DNA of 17,436 bases, taken from positions 1-17,436 of the forward strand of contig CAJUQV010000038.1 of NCBI GenBank assembly GCA_910588335.1, read 5' to 3'. A program made the position numbers and the translations under genes. The first letter of the stretch is position 1, and every line of letters begins with the position of its first letter. Below, one piece after another: positions 6,616-14,644 of this stretch. The notes below the pieces were generated by a model. That model was not told where the DNA came from. It saw only the letters and a list, made by a program, of their open reading frames with translations, and made no database searches. The DNA is from an uncultured Ruminiclostridium sp. GTDB lineage: Bacteria > Bacillota > Clostridia > Oscillospirales > Ruminococcaceae.

Positions 6616-7788
6616 ATGAGCAACAATAATTTACCTTTGGCAATAACCCCTCCCATGGGCTGGAATAGTTGGAACACCTTTGGTTGGAACATCAACGAAG
6701 AACTTATCAAAGGGATTGCCGACAAATTTGTGGAATTGGGATTAAAAGACGCGGGCTACGAATATGTGGTAATCGACGACTGCTGGAGTGAGAAGGAAAG
6801 AGACGGGCAGGGACGCCTTGTTCCCGACAAAAACAAGTTCCCCAACGGGATCAAGTCCGTTGCGGACTACGTTCATTTAAAAGGTCTTAAATTCGGTATC
6901 TATTCCTGTGCCGGAACTCACACCTGCGCGGGCTATCCCGGGAGCTTCGAGCACGAGTTTGTCGACGCCGCGACCTTTGCGGAGTGGGGCGTTGACTATC
7001 TGAAGTACGATTATTGCTACCGTCCCATTCATTCTGTGGGAGAAAATCTCTATAAGCGTATGGGAATGGCTCTTCGCAACTGCGGAAGGGATATCGTGTT
7101 CTCCGCCTGCAACTGGGGCAACGACAATGTATGCAGCTGGATAAGAGAAAGCGGAGCACAGCTTTACCGCTCAACAGGAGATATACAGGACAACTGGGAG
7201 TCCATAAAAAATATTGCCGCAAGTCAGCTTGATAAGCAATGCTTCGGAGGAACCTACTGCTGGAACGATATGGATATGCTTGTGGTAGGCATGAAAGGAA
7301 AAGGCGACAACGCGGAGGTTTTAGGCGGAGAAGGCAAACTCGCGGGCTGTACCGACCTTCAGTATAAAACGCACTTTGCTTTGTGGGCAATGATGAACAG
7401 CCCTCTTATGATAGGCTGCGACATAAGAAAGATCAGCGACGAAGCCCTTGATATCCTTAAAAACAAAGAAGTAATAGCCATAAATCAGGATTTGGAGGGA
7501 AGAGGACCTTACTGCATCAAGCAGTGGAACAATCCCGACCGTGTATTTTCTCTTATAAAGCCCTTGTACGGCGGCGACTACGCGATCGGAATGTTCAACT
7601 TAAGCGATAACGCCTCGGAAATGTCACTCCAGTTCTTCGACATAGGCCTTCCTTACGCCAGCGGCTTTGGACTTTCCTTCCATAATTGCCACAACGGAGA
7701 GGACGAGGGCATATTCACCGAGCGCCGCGCAATCAGACTTGAGCCTCACGACTGCCGCATTTACCGCTGCAAGCTTGTAAGAAAATAA
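6616..7788 (+). CDS. Alpha-galactosidase, GH27 family
   Basis: A 390-residue glycoside hydrolase of family 27 that removes terminal alpha-1,6-linked galactose from melibiose, raffinose-type sugars or galactomannan. The family start TPPMGWNSWN is at 11-20, YVVIDDCW at 50-57 and GIYSCAGTHTCAGYPGS at 94-110. The nucleophile is D132 in DYLKYDYC and the acid/base D189 in YRSTGD. WNDMDML is at 216-222, and a C-terminal beta-sandwich follows from about 305. There is no signal peptide, so it should act in the cytoplasm on imported oligosaccharides. ATG 6616 lies 10 nt after AGGAG (6601-6605). No transporter or regulator is adjacent. Catalytic residues and length are intact. A GH27 of other specificity, such as beta-L-arabinopyranosidase, cannot be excluded. 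Confidence 0.93.
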   Translation: MSNNNLPLAITPPMGWNSWNTFGWNINEELIKGIADKFVELGLKDAGYEYVVIDDCWSEKERDGQGRLVPDKNKFPNGIKSVADYVHLKGLKFGIYSCAGTHTCAGYPGSFEHEFVDAATFAEWGVDYLKYDYCYRPIHSVGENLYKRMGMALRNCGRDIVFSACNWGNDNVCSWIRESGAQLYRSTGDIQDNWESIKNIAASQLDKQCFGGTYCWNDMDMLVVGMKGKGDNAEVLGGEGKLAGCTDLQYKTHFALWAMMNSPLMIGCDIRKISDEALDILKNKEVIAINQDLEGRGPYCIKQWNNPDRVFSLIKPLYGGDYAIGMFNLSDNASEMSLQFFDIGLPYASGFGLSFHNCHNGEDEGIFTERRAIRLEPHDCRIYRCKLVRK

Positions 7789-7870
7789 CCGTTGCCATAA
7801 TTCCCCGCCTCTTATACTAATAGACAACATTTTACAGAGTCTGCAATATGATTTTCAATACACCTTAAGC

Positions 7871-7919
7871 ACTAATTGCCAATCGGCGACACAATTGTCT
7901 ATACATCTATTGACAATTA
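7871..7919 (+). repeat. Hairpin repeat, type B, degenerate copy
   Basis: TAATTGCCAAT (7873-7883) pairs with ATTGACAATTA (7909-7919) with one mismatch. It shares the opening ACTAAT and the interior block TTGTCTATAC with the copy at 103-156, and like it is preceded by a TAAGC flank. Confidence 0.5.
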
Positions 7920-7977
7920 TTATTAAGCGGGTGCCATATCTCGGTTCAGGGGGGATAAAAATCCTCCGCTTAACCTT

Positions 7978-8034
7978 GGAATTGTTTCGCAATTCCGGCA
8001 GCTTGTTTAAGCTACTTTTAATTTAAAATAAGTA
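7978..8034 (+). repeat. Hairpin repeat pair, types C and C2
   Basis: GGAATTG (7978-7984) pairs with CAATTCC (7990-7996). After CGGCAGCTTGTTTAAGC comes a short stem TACTT (8013-8017) / AAGTA (8030-8034) around TTAATTTAAAAT. The first half matches 5283-5314 and the second matches 6448-6486, so this copy links the C and C2 elements into one composite repeat. Confidence 0.6.
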
Positions 8035-8035
8035 T

Positions 8036-8077
8036 TACGCGACCGCACAGCGCATTCCGCCTGTGCGGTATTGCGTA
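8036..8077 (+). promoter_or_regulatory. Strong hairpin upstream of the zinc-ribbon gene
   Basis: An eight-base-pair GC-rich stem (8043-8050 with 8061-8068), extended by TACGC/GCGTA across small bulges. No T-run follows, so it does not look like a normal terminator. It may be an RNA structure in the leader of the gene at 8118. Confidence 0.4.
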
Positions 8078-8117
8078 TACATAGCAAGGATAATTGCTTG
8101 GTTCGGGAGGAATCAAA

Positions 8118-8312
8118 GTGAACTGTAAAAAATGCGGAAAGGAAAATCTCAGCGGCGACGAGCTGGCTATATACAGGAAACTGGTTAACAGGGGAGCAAC
8201 CGAGTTTTTGTGCATAGATTGTCTTGCGGATTTTTTCAAATGCGATAAAAGCGAAATAGAAGCGAGAATAAAGTATTACCGAGACAGTGGTGAATGCACT
8301 TTATTCGTATAA
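8118..8312 (+). CDS. Small zinc-ribbon protein of unknown function
   Basis: A 64-residue protein with two CxxC knuckles, C3-K-K-C6 and C32-I-D-C35, plus C42 and C60. This is a treble-clef or zinc-ribbon arrangement that should bind one zinc ion. I chose GTG 8118 because GGGAGG (8105-8110) lies 7 nt upstream. A TTG at 8094 would add residues before the SD and is unlikely. It is followed after 24 bp by a membrane protein that also ends in a zinc ribbon, so the two probably share a transcript. Small proteins of this shape are common and uncharacterised in Clostridia. The function is unknown. Confidence 0.7.
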   Translation: MNCKKCGKENLSGDELAIYRKLVNRGATEFLCIDCLADFFKCDKSEIEARIKYYRDSGECTLFV

Positions 8313-8336
8313 TTTCCGTTGAAGGAGTGGGAAAAA

Positions 8337-9167
8337 ATGCTGTCATTCGGAGAAATGGCCTATGTAATTGCAGTAGGCACAGTCTGTTTTCTCTCATGTA
8401 TCTTTAAGACGGCGTATATTTTAAAAGGCGGCTTTGCCGGTCTTGTCTATATTTATTATACGACTACTGTACTTCTTTTTGGGGGCGCGGCGCTGATGTT
8501 CGCATTTATGCGGCAAAAGTGCATTTCATACGAAAAAGACCCCGACAGAAACGTGTTTTTGGCTATAAAAAAGCTGAAAAATATAAGCGAAATAATTTAT
8601 TTCACAGTGGTTTTATTTTTTATATCAACCCTTTTCGATATATTTAACGCCAATTACATAGGAAAGGTTTACCGGAATCCAATGCACTTGTTTACCGGCT
8701 TTCCGTTCTGGGAAATCGTAATGGGGCTTTTTGTGATTGTTTTCGGACTTAAGGCTTATTTTCGCTATTATGAAACAAATAAGCTGTTTTCCGCATTAGA
8801 ATTTGAAAATTTCAGAAAACCGCCTAAAGCCGGAACCGACGGCTGGTATCCAACTATTGATGAATATGAAAAACATGAAGCTTACCGGCGCGGCAGTGCA
8901 CCCAAAACAATATATGATACGGAAACGGACGGCGGCGAAGAGCAGGAGAGGTTTATCAGAGAAAACTCGGTGGAGGATGAGTTGGTGGAGAGAACGCTTA
9001 ACGGAGCAGGCTCGGACGGAAAATCAAAGCGAAATGTCCCAGCTGGCTTTGATTTTACCACCGCCCCCATTCCGGACAACGAGCTTAAAGTGTGTCCTTT
9101 CTGCGGCTCTCTGAACACCTCGGACTGCGGCGAGTGTTCTTTTTGCGGAGGAGAACTTAAACAATAA
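8337..9167 (+). CDS. Four-helix membrane protein with C-terminal zinc ribbon
   Basis: A 276-residue protein that I do not recognise by family. Hydrophobic segments at about 7-27, 34-57, 85-104 and 122-142 should span the membrane. The next 110 residues are polar and acidic (for example EEQERFIRENSVEDELVERT) and look disordered. The C-terminus has a zinc-ribbon pattern, C253-P-F-C256 with C267-S-F-C270, plus C264 between. The tail is probably cytoplasmic. ATG 8337 lies 9 nt after GGAG (8324-8327). It shares the membrane-plus-terminal-zinc-ribbon design with the next gene, suggesting that they work together, perhaps in envelope stress or signalling, but nothing in the sequence proves this. Confidence 0.75.
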   Translation: MLSFGEMAYVIAVGTVCFLSCIFKTAYILKGGFAGLVYIYYTTTVLLFGGAALMFAFMRQKCISYEKDPDRNVFLAIKKLKNISEIIYFTVVLFFISTLFDIFNANYIGKVYRNPMHLFTGFPFWEIVMGLFVIVFGLKAYFRYYETNKLFSALEFENFRKPPKAGTDGWYPTIDEYEKHEAYRRGSAPKTIYDTETDGGEEQERFIRENSVEDELVERTLNGAGSDGKSKRNVPAGFDFTTAPIPDNELKVCPFCGSLNTSDCGECSFCGGELKQ

Positions 9168-9284
9168 TATTTTATGAACACATGCTCTTAATCCGGAGAG
9201 CAATAACAATCTTTTGACCAAAAGGCGAAAAAGACAATCATTTTGTTCTTATGGCATCGCGCCGCAGGGAGAGGAGATATTTTT

Positions 9285-9818
9285 ATGGCGGGATTTTATG
9301 TGGTGGCAGCGGCGCTTATGCTTATAGCCGTATTGGCGGTAATAATGATGGTGTTTGAGCTGCTTTCCGTACTGTCGATCGTGTTTTCGGCAATATCTTT
9401 AAGTAAGTCTAAAAAATATATTATTCTTGGCGGAAGATATGATTTCGGGTCGATAAAAAGGTTTCACACCGCCGCGCTTGTATTTTTTATATTCGGCTGT
9501 ATAAACGCTTTATTTTTTGCGGTCAACCTGATATTTTCGGTGACGAGTTATGCTGTCTATGAGGGGATTGAATCAATACTGTGGGGAAGCATACCCCTGA
9601 TTTTCGGGGCGGGAAAGTATACGGCGCTTATGGTTCTGGGAATAAGCTCATTCAGACGGTTTGCGCAGGCTAAAAAGCTTTGGGAAAGCCTTTGCTTAAA
9701 TTCACGGATTAACGGAGCGAGATATTTTACGGTGAATAAGGCGTGTCCAAAGTGCAGAAGCGAAAATAACGCGGGATATAAATTCTGCACAATGTGCGGG
9801 GAAAGATTGGATCAATGA
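9285..9818 (+). CDS. Membrane protein with C-terminal zinc ribbon
   Basis: A 177-residue protein of unknown function. A long hydrophobic stretch at 4-38 and segments near 62-86 and 100-120 predict three or four membrane helices. The C-terminal zinc ribbon is C154-P-K-C157 with C168-T-M-C171, followed by GERLDQ, the common form of the zinc-ribbon domain fused to membrane proteins. ATG 9285 follows GAGGAG (9271-9276) by 8 nt. An upstream in-frame ATG at 9243 lacks such a site. It follows the preceding membrane protein by 117 bp, in which TGCTCT/AGAGCA can form a small hairpin. Confidence 0.75.
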   Translation: MAGFYVVAAALMLIAVLAVIMMVFELLSVLSIVFSAISLSKSKKYIILGGRYDFGSIKRFHTAALVFFIFGCINALFFAVNLIFSVTSYAVYEGIESILWGSIPLIFGAGKYTALMVLGISSFRRFAQAKKLWESLCLNSRINGARYFTVNKACPKCRSENNAGYKFCTMCGERLDQ

Positions 9819-9894
9819 TTGGCTTTAGCAAATACTAAATACTTTGATTTATATTGCTAATATTTTTGTTAAATTTAAAAGGACGGTAGGAAAA

Positions 9895-10524
9895 ATGAAA
9901 AGGAAACGTTTGGACAGGGATTTGAAATGGGGTTTTCAATATTTTCCGTATTATCAAACGCGTCTGGACTGTGATATTTATCATGGACTTGTCAGTCTGA
10001 TAAGGCTTACAGACGGAGAGCATTATTATTGGGATTTTCCGAAAGCGGGCAGGACTCCGGTCTGCGGCAAAGGAATGGTCTGGCTTCAGCTTGTTCCCGA
10101 TGGCTGTAATCGTTTGATTACGGCTATGTGTGTTCCTCGGAAAAAGACCATAGGAGATAAGTTATATACATACTCTGTTTCCGCCGTATATGTGGACGTA
10201 ACCGAAGGAATAGAGTATGATCCCGACGGTGTGGCGGTATATATAGACAAATACATTGATGTTATGCTTACGCCTAAGGGAGATGTAATAATCGATGACA
10301 GGGACGAATTGGACAATGCGTTACAAAATCAGGAAATTACGCAAGAGCAGTATAACGACGCTTTAACCGAATGTGATTCGATTATTTCTCAGATGGGAAC
10401 CGACGCGGAAAAAACGGAAATATGGCTTTGCGATATTCTTAACATTGTGTATACACGAATAACTAAGGGATTAAAACCTATTGAAAACAGAATAAGCAAA
10501 TCCGATATTTCCAAAATAGGCTGA
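9895..10524 (+). CDS. DUF402 family protein
   Basis: A 209-residue soluble protein. The central part, GMVWLQLVPDG (60-70), SAVYVDVTEGIEYDPDGVAV (96-115), IDKYIDVMLTPKGDVIIDD (117-135) and RDELDNAL followed by EITQEQYNDAL (136-157), follows the DUF402 pattern. Some members of that family are nucleoside-diphosphate phosphatases or act on phosphonate nucleotides (the FomD group). The metal-binding acidic residues are probably among D101, D109, D118 and D122. ATG 9895 follows GGTAGGAAAA. An upstream ATG at 9844 adds 17 AT-rich codons without an SD. A terminator lies 46 bp after the stop. The specific substrate is unknown. Confidence 0.75.
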   Translation: MKRKRLDRDLKWGFQYFPYYQTRLDCDIYHGLVSLIRLTDGEHYYWDFPKAGRTPVCGKGMVWLQLVPDGCNRLITAMCVPRKKTIGDKLYTYSVSAVYVDVTEGIEYDPDGVAVYIDKYIDVMLTPKGDVIIDDRDELDNALQNQEITQEQYNDALTECDSIISQMGTDAEKTEIWLCDILNIVYTRITKGLKPIENRISKSDISKIG

Positions 10525-10569
10525 CAACTTGCCATTTTGGTGATGTTTTCCCAACATAATTATTATAAG

Positions 10570-10620
10570 TACAGCTCCTTTCAATTGTGATTTCAACAAT
10601 GTCAGGAGCTGTATTTTATT
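10570..10620 (+). terminator. Rho-independent terminator after the DUF402 gene
   Basis: Ten-base-pair perfect arms, TACAGCTCCT (10570-10579) and AGGAGCTGTA (10604-10613), are followed by TTTTATTT. The site lies between convergent genes and could also stop minus-strand transcripts, but the T-run is on the plus side. Confidence 0.8.
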
Positions 10621-10643
10621 TAAATTAGTACTTGGTTGACCCG

Positions 10644-10692
10644 TTATACCAATCTTTAATCAAGTTGTAGACTTAATTAAAGATTGGTATAA
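10644..10692. repeat. Small hairpin repeat, type A, copy 2
   Basis: Arms of 22 nt (10644-10665 and 10671-10692) with one mismatch enclose TGTAG. The core is nearly identical to the copy at 56-92 and the pair C10654-G10682 replaces T-A, but the outer stem is longer here. It lies between the convergent DUF402 and pyridoxal kinase genes. Confidence 0.75.
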
Positions 10693-10763
10693 GGCATGGT
10701 ATGATACTCCATTTAAAGGAGCTGTAATAACTAAAAGATATGGTTACAACAACTTTTAGTTTT

Positions 10764-11621
10764 TTACAGTCTCTTAAACCCGCAAGCCCCTTCGTCCCTA
10801 AGCCTCCCCAGCGACAACTCAAACAAAACCCCGTTCCTCGCCTCCAGCCCATAGCTAAAAGTATTCTTTATAGCTATCTGAGTAAAGGAAGTGGCTCTGT
10901 CCATGGCTATAGGCAGGCTGTCCCCCGACAAAAGGCTGCCTGTAAGAACGCCGGCGAAAATGTCCCCCGTTCCCGGATAACTCGCGGGCACGTAATCACA
11001 GTCCACCCTCCAAAATCCGCCGCGCTCGCGGTCAAAGCCAACATTGGCTATAGCCCCATCCGCAAGAGGAACCCCGGTGATTACCGTTATCCTAACCCTC
11101 TCACCAAGCCGCGCCAACCACCGTTTTACAAGCCCCGCCGTAAGCTCTTCTGGATACTGTTCTCCTAAAAGTATTGCCGCTTCGGTAAGATTGGGCGTTA
11201 TAACATCCGCCACGTCAACCAATTCGCCCATACGGCCGCAAAGCTCCGGAGTATAGGTTCTGTAAGGCCGCCCGTGATCGCCCATTACGGGATCCACCAC
11301 CTTAAGGCTGTTCTTATACGCGGCGAAAAAATCCAGACAGTGGTCTATCTGCTCCGCTGAAGCCAGAAACCCGCTGTACACCGAGTCAAACTCAATGCCC
11401 AATTTTTTATATTGGGACAAGGCCGCGCCGATATAATCGGTTAGATCCTTTATGGCTATATTCTCAAAGCCCCCCGTATGAGTGGATAAAACAGCGGTGG
11501 GAACGGGGCAGCACTGTATCCCCATACTGCTTAGCACCGGGATTATTACCGCCAGCGAACAGCGCCCGAAGCCCGATAAATCGTGAATAGCCGCTACTAT
11601 TTGTTGTTTTCTGTTTATCAT
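10764..11621 (-). CDS. pdxY: Pyridoxal/pyridoxamine kinase, PdxY type
   Basis: A 285-residue ribokinase-family kinase that phosphorylates pyridoxal (or pyridoxine/pyridoxamine) with ATP in the B6 salvage pathway. Visible marks are VAAIHDLSGFGRCSLA (9-24), PTAVLSTHTGGF (41-52), the phosphate and magnesium-binding DPVMGDHG (110-117), TPNLTEAAILLG (142-153) and the catalytic GTGD at 217-220, with D220 as the base. It is cytosolic and intact. ATG 11621 overlaps the stop of the upstream EAL gene by 4 bp (ATGA), and no good SD precedes it, so translation probably depends on the upstream gene. Some clostridial members act on hydroxymethylpyrimidine instead, but the N-terminal HDLSGFGR motif favours PdxY/PdxK. 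Confidence 0.85.
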   Translation of the reverse strand: MINRKQQIVAAIHDLSGFGRCSLAVIIPVLSSMGIQCCPVPTAVLSTHTGGFENIAIKDLTDYIGAALSQYKKLGIEFDSVYSGFLASAEQIDHCLDFFAAYKNSLKVVDPVMGDHGRPYRTYTPELCGRMGELVDVADVITPNLTEAAILLGEQYPEELTAGLVKRWLARLGERVRITVITGVPLADGAIANVGFDRERGGFWRVDCDYVPASYPGTGDIFAGVLTGSLLSGDSLPIAMDRATSFTQIAIKNTFSYGLEARNGVLFELSLGRLRDEGACGFKRL

Positions 11622-13837
11622 ACCTGTGATATTTCCTTTTGTCTTTGTTTTTCCTTTTTCCTTTCGGCAGCGGGAATAAGAAACATTCTTTCTATAACCG
11701 CGGCAGGCTGCGGTTTGCTGTACAGATATCCCTGAATGATGTCGCAGCCCAATTCGTCCAGCAGCTCCTTCTGGTGCTCCGTTTCTACGCCCTCCGCCAA
11801 TACGGTAAGATCCATCGCCTTTCCCAGATCCACTATTGCCTTTGTAATACACCGCGCCGTTACATTGGTCTCTATATCGTACACAAGACTCCTGTCAATC
11901 TTGATAAGATCAATGGGAAGTATTTTCAGCGAGGACAAAGAGGAGTAGCCCGTACCGAAATCGTCCATTGAAATGGATACTCCAAGATCCTTTAAAGAAT
12001 ACAGGATACTGATGGTTCTCTCAATGTCTATCATGGCCATGGTCTCGGTAAGCTCAACCTCAAGACAGCCCGGGTCAATTCCCGATTCATTCAGCACATT
12101 TGTTACCGAAGCCACCACGTCGGTCTGATAAAGCTGTGCCTGAGACATATTCACGCTTATTTTAATGGGATCATATCCCTTCTCCTGCCATAGCTTGTTC
12201 TGTATACACGCCTGAAGCATTCCCCACTCATCAATTTTCGTAATTATCCCCATTTCCTCCGCAACGTGTATAAACTCGTTGGGCATTATAAGACCCTGCG
12301 TCTTGTGGTTCCAGCGCATAAGCGCCTCCGCACCCACTATATCTCCCGTTTTTATGCTTATCTTGGGCTGATAGTACAGCTCCAGCTCGCCTAACTTAAG
12401 CGCCTCGCCTATCTCATGTTCAACAATATCGCGTCCGCTAACCGCCTTTTCTATCTTCTCGTCGAAGAAAGAGCAGATTTTCCCAGGTTTTCTCACACCG
12501 CTGAACAATGTTACGCTCGCCTTATTGAAAAGCACCGAAATATCGTCCGTACCGTTGTGGAAACAGGCTCCAGCTATAAACCCCGACTGCTCCTTCAAAA
12601 CCGAAGGCAGCGTTTCGTTGTTGCAGAAACTTTCCACCACGATGCTGACTCTTTTTAAAAGAACCTCCGCTTCTTCTTCGCTTTCACAGCGCAACATAAG
12701 AGCGTAATCCTCTACCCCTACCTTTCCAACCACCGCGTTTTCTCCCGCAACTCTCGTAAGAGTTTCCGCGTACAGCTTGGACAGCGTATCTGTCACCTCA
12801 ATACCGAAGAGCATGGATATTTTTCTCAGCTTTATTACCTGTATACAGATGAGAATTATTCGCTCGTCTCCGTCCTTTCCTTTGGACAAATATTCTCCGC
12901 CCTCTATCATAAAGCCGTTTCGGTTGTAAAGCCCCGTTATGGGATCTCTTTGTGTGTCCTTAAATGCCTCTTCTCTGTTCATACGGCTTACCGTTATATC
13001 GAATATCATGCCCGTGCGAAGATGCTGATAATCTATTGCGCCTTTATTGTATTTGCATTCCAGCGTAAAAGTGTGGTAGATGCCTAATGATGTCTTTACG
13101 GGGGCCTCCACGTAAAGCGCGTCGCTTTCACCTGAAATAAAGCGGTTTATCTGGCGCTGTACCACAAGCACGTCCTCTTTTTTTACCATTGAAAGGAACT
13201 GGTCAAGGTGTATCGTGTCCGTATTTTCATATCCCATAAGGGCGCAGATATGCGCCGAGGTTTTCATATAGACAGATGTTCCCTCCGTAATAAAGGCCAG
13301 TATCCCCGCGTCGGCATTTGAAGACGCCGTGCTTATATACTCAAACTCTTCCATAACCTGCTGCCTGAGCTGTTCCGTTATTTTCCTTGAAACCATTTCG
13401 TCACTTATGTCTCTTCCCAAGGAATAAACCTTTATCCTGCCGTTAGGCTGCGTTACGGAAACGCTTTTCCAATGGATAAGTCCGCTTATGCCCACGGCGG
13501 AATAATATTCGGAAATTACACCGCTTCTTCTTACCGCGTTTACGCAAAGGGATACACCGCCGTCCAAACCCTCTATATCGTTTCCGAAAACGCTTTGAAC
13601 GTATTTTTTATCCGGAGCTGTTCCGCAGCTTACCAGAAGTCTCTTGAGATTTTCGCCGAAAGTAACCTCGGAAAGATCCTCCGTCCAGTCCATTTTATAA
13701 TCAAAAACACTTTCCGCCAGCTCGTCAAAACGCACTCTTTCCGCCTTAGCGTTTTTCAGCGCGAAAAAAGCCGCCGTGACGGAAGCGACCAGTCCCACAA
13801 ACAAGATACCGGATAAGATCAATAAAGCAATTTCCAT
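11618..13837 (-). CDS. Membrane-anchored cyclic-di-GMP phosphodiesterase (degenerate GGDEF + EAL)
   Basis: A 739-residue protein. Residues 3-27 form one N-terminal membrane helix, and a sensory region with a likely PAS fold (about 165-285) follows. The GGDEF domain starts at RDPITGLYNRNGF (297-309), but its signature is GVEDY (374-378), so cyclase activity should be lost. The EAL domain keeps its catalytic set: EAL at 504-506, N563 (SVNMSQ), E598 (ELTET), DDFG at 625-628, K646 and D648 (IKIDRS), E682 (AEGVET) and QG at 702-703. It should hydrolyse c-di-GMP, with the GGDEF relic perhaps sensing GTP. The basic tail ERKKEKQRQKE follows. ATG 13837 has no clear SD; AAAGGAA lies 30 nt upstream. The stop overlaps the start of pdxY. 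Confidence 0.9.
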   Translation of the reverse strand: MEIALLILSGILFVGLVASVTAAFFALKNAKAERVRFDELAESVFDYKMDWTEDLSEVTFGENLKRLLVSCGTAPDKKYVQSVFGNDIEGLDGGVSLCVNAVRRSGVISEYYSAVGISGLIHWKSVSVTQPNGRIKVYSLGRDISDEMVSRKITEQLRQQVMEEFEYISTASSNADAGILAFITEGTSVYMKTSAHICALMGYENTDTIHLDQFLSMVKKEDVLVVQRQINRFISGESDALYVEAPVKTSLGIYHTFTLECKYNKGAIDYQHLRTGMIFDITVSRMNREEAFKDTQRDPITGLYNRNGFMIEGGEYLSKGKDGDERIILICIQVIKLRKISMLFGIEVTDTLSKLYAETLTRVAGENAVVGKVGVEDYALMLRCESEEEAEVLLKRVSIVVESFCNNETLPSVLKEQSGFIAGACFHNGTDDISVLFNKASVTLFSGVRKPGKICSFFDEKIEKAVSGRDIVEHEIGEALKLGELELYYQPKISIKTGDIVGAEALMRWNHKTQGLIMPNEFIHVAEEMGIITKIDEWGMLQACIQNKLWQEKGYDPIKISVNMSQAQLYQTDVVASVTNVLNESGIDPGCLEVELTETMAMIDIERTISILYSLKDLGVSISMDDFGTGYSSLSSLKILPIDLIKIDRSLVYDIETNVTARCITKAIVDLGKAMDLTVLAEGVETEHQKELLDELGCDIIQGYLYSKPQPAAVIERMFLIPAAERKKEKQRQKEISQV

Positions 13838-13899
13838 AACAAAAACATTACCGCTGCTTAAAATTCCTTTTTTAAACGAAGGTATTACTCCCTTGGATT

Positions 13900-13908
13900 A
13901 TTTTAGCA
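13900..13908 (-). promoter_or_regulatory. Possible extended -10 promoter of the EAL gene
   Basis: Read on the minus strand, the text is TGCTAAAAT, an extended -10 with the TGn element, about 63 bp upstream of ATG 13837. No good -35 is seen at the expected distance, which extended -10 promoters can tolerate. Confidence 0.3.
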
Positions 13909-14058
13909 GACTTCGCTTTTTCATTTTCGCGAAACCCGATACACAGTAAAATGCGGTTTTACATTTAGGACGTATCTGGAAGATAAGGAGTTTTGTACAA
14001 TTTTTTTAATACGCAGTGGTTTTAAGATAAAAAGCGAAAAAATACGGTAATATTTCGC

Positions 14059-14079
14059 AGTTATCCCAAAGGGATAACT
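14059..14079. repeat. Perfect 9-bp hairpin
   Basis: AGTTATCCC and GGGATAACT are separated by AAA. It lies at the end of a doubtful minus-strand frame and has no adjacent T-run on either strand, so a terminator role is possible but unproven. Confidence 0.4.
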
Positions 14080-14644
14080 ATGTCATTCTTTGACTTGAAA
14101 AATGCCCGCAATTAGTAGAAATTGTGCAAATTGCGACTTTACAGACAGCCCATAGTCTTATTATAATTTTACCATAAATGAAACCTAAAATCAATAGTTT
14201 TTTGCAGTTATTGCATAATATAAAGCCAAAGTTTGGATAGTTGTTCTGTGCATTATTACAATGAAATTCATTTGCATACAACACATATGCCTTTCTCCAA
14301 ACCGTTTTTTTGACGTAAAGTACCGTCGTATTTTTTCCCATGAATTAAAACAAAAATATGAAAATAAAGAAATAAGGCTGCTTTACAAATTACGTAAATT
14401 CCCAAAGTAAGTTCCACAGTAGGAAGAAGTAGACATAAAACTGGGAAAAAAGAAAAAAGAAGAAAACAGAATAACAGCATGATGAAAATCAGAAAAAGGG
14501 CATAGCAAATAAGCCTAAAACAAAAACGTCTTAGACTAACTTCCACAAGTGTAAAAATAAGTGCGGGAAAGAATTAAGAAGAAATTTTTCTCAAAAGTTT
14601 AGGAGATTGGATAACCTCTTACGGAGAAATACAAGAAATTTCAA

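Larger units (their letters stand above)
7789..8117 (+). other. Gene-free stretch of stacked hairpins
   Basis: This 329-bp gap holds no ORF I believe in. In order it contains a degenerate type B hairpin (7871-7919), a stem TTAAGCGG (7923-7930) / CCGCTTAA (7966-7973), an alternative stem GGGGGAT/ATCCTCC (ending 7967) that competes with the previous one, a type C hairpin (7978-7996), a type C2 hairpin (8013-8034) and a strong stem CCGCACAG (8043-8050) / CTGTGCGG (8061-8068) with flanking TACGC/GCGTA. The last ends 37 bp before the ribosome binding site of the next gene. Confidence 0.55.

Noticed and set aside
6886..7390. Long minus-strand frame inside the alpha-galactosidase gene
   Set aside because: The GH27 frame has full catalytic motifs. 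The antisense frame is a shadow with unnatural composition.
10740..11168. 142-codon plus-strand frame in pdxY
   Set aside because: Antisense shadow, rich in proline and arginine, lying over a clear kinase gene.
14078..14546. Two overlapping minus-strand small frames, one strongly hydrophobic
   Set aside because: AT-rich composition alone explains them. No ribosome binding sites or homology were recognised.
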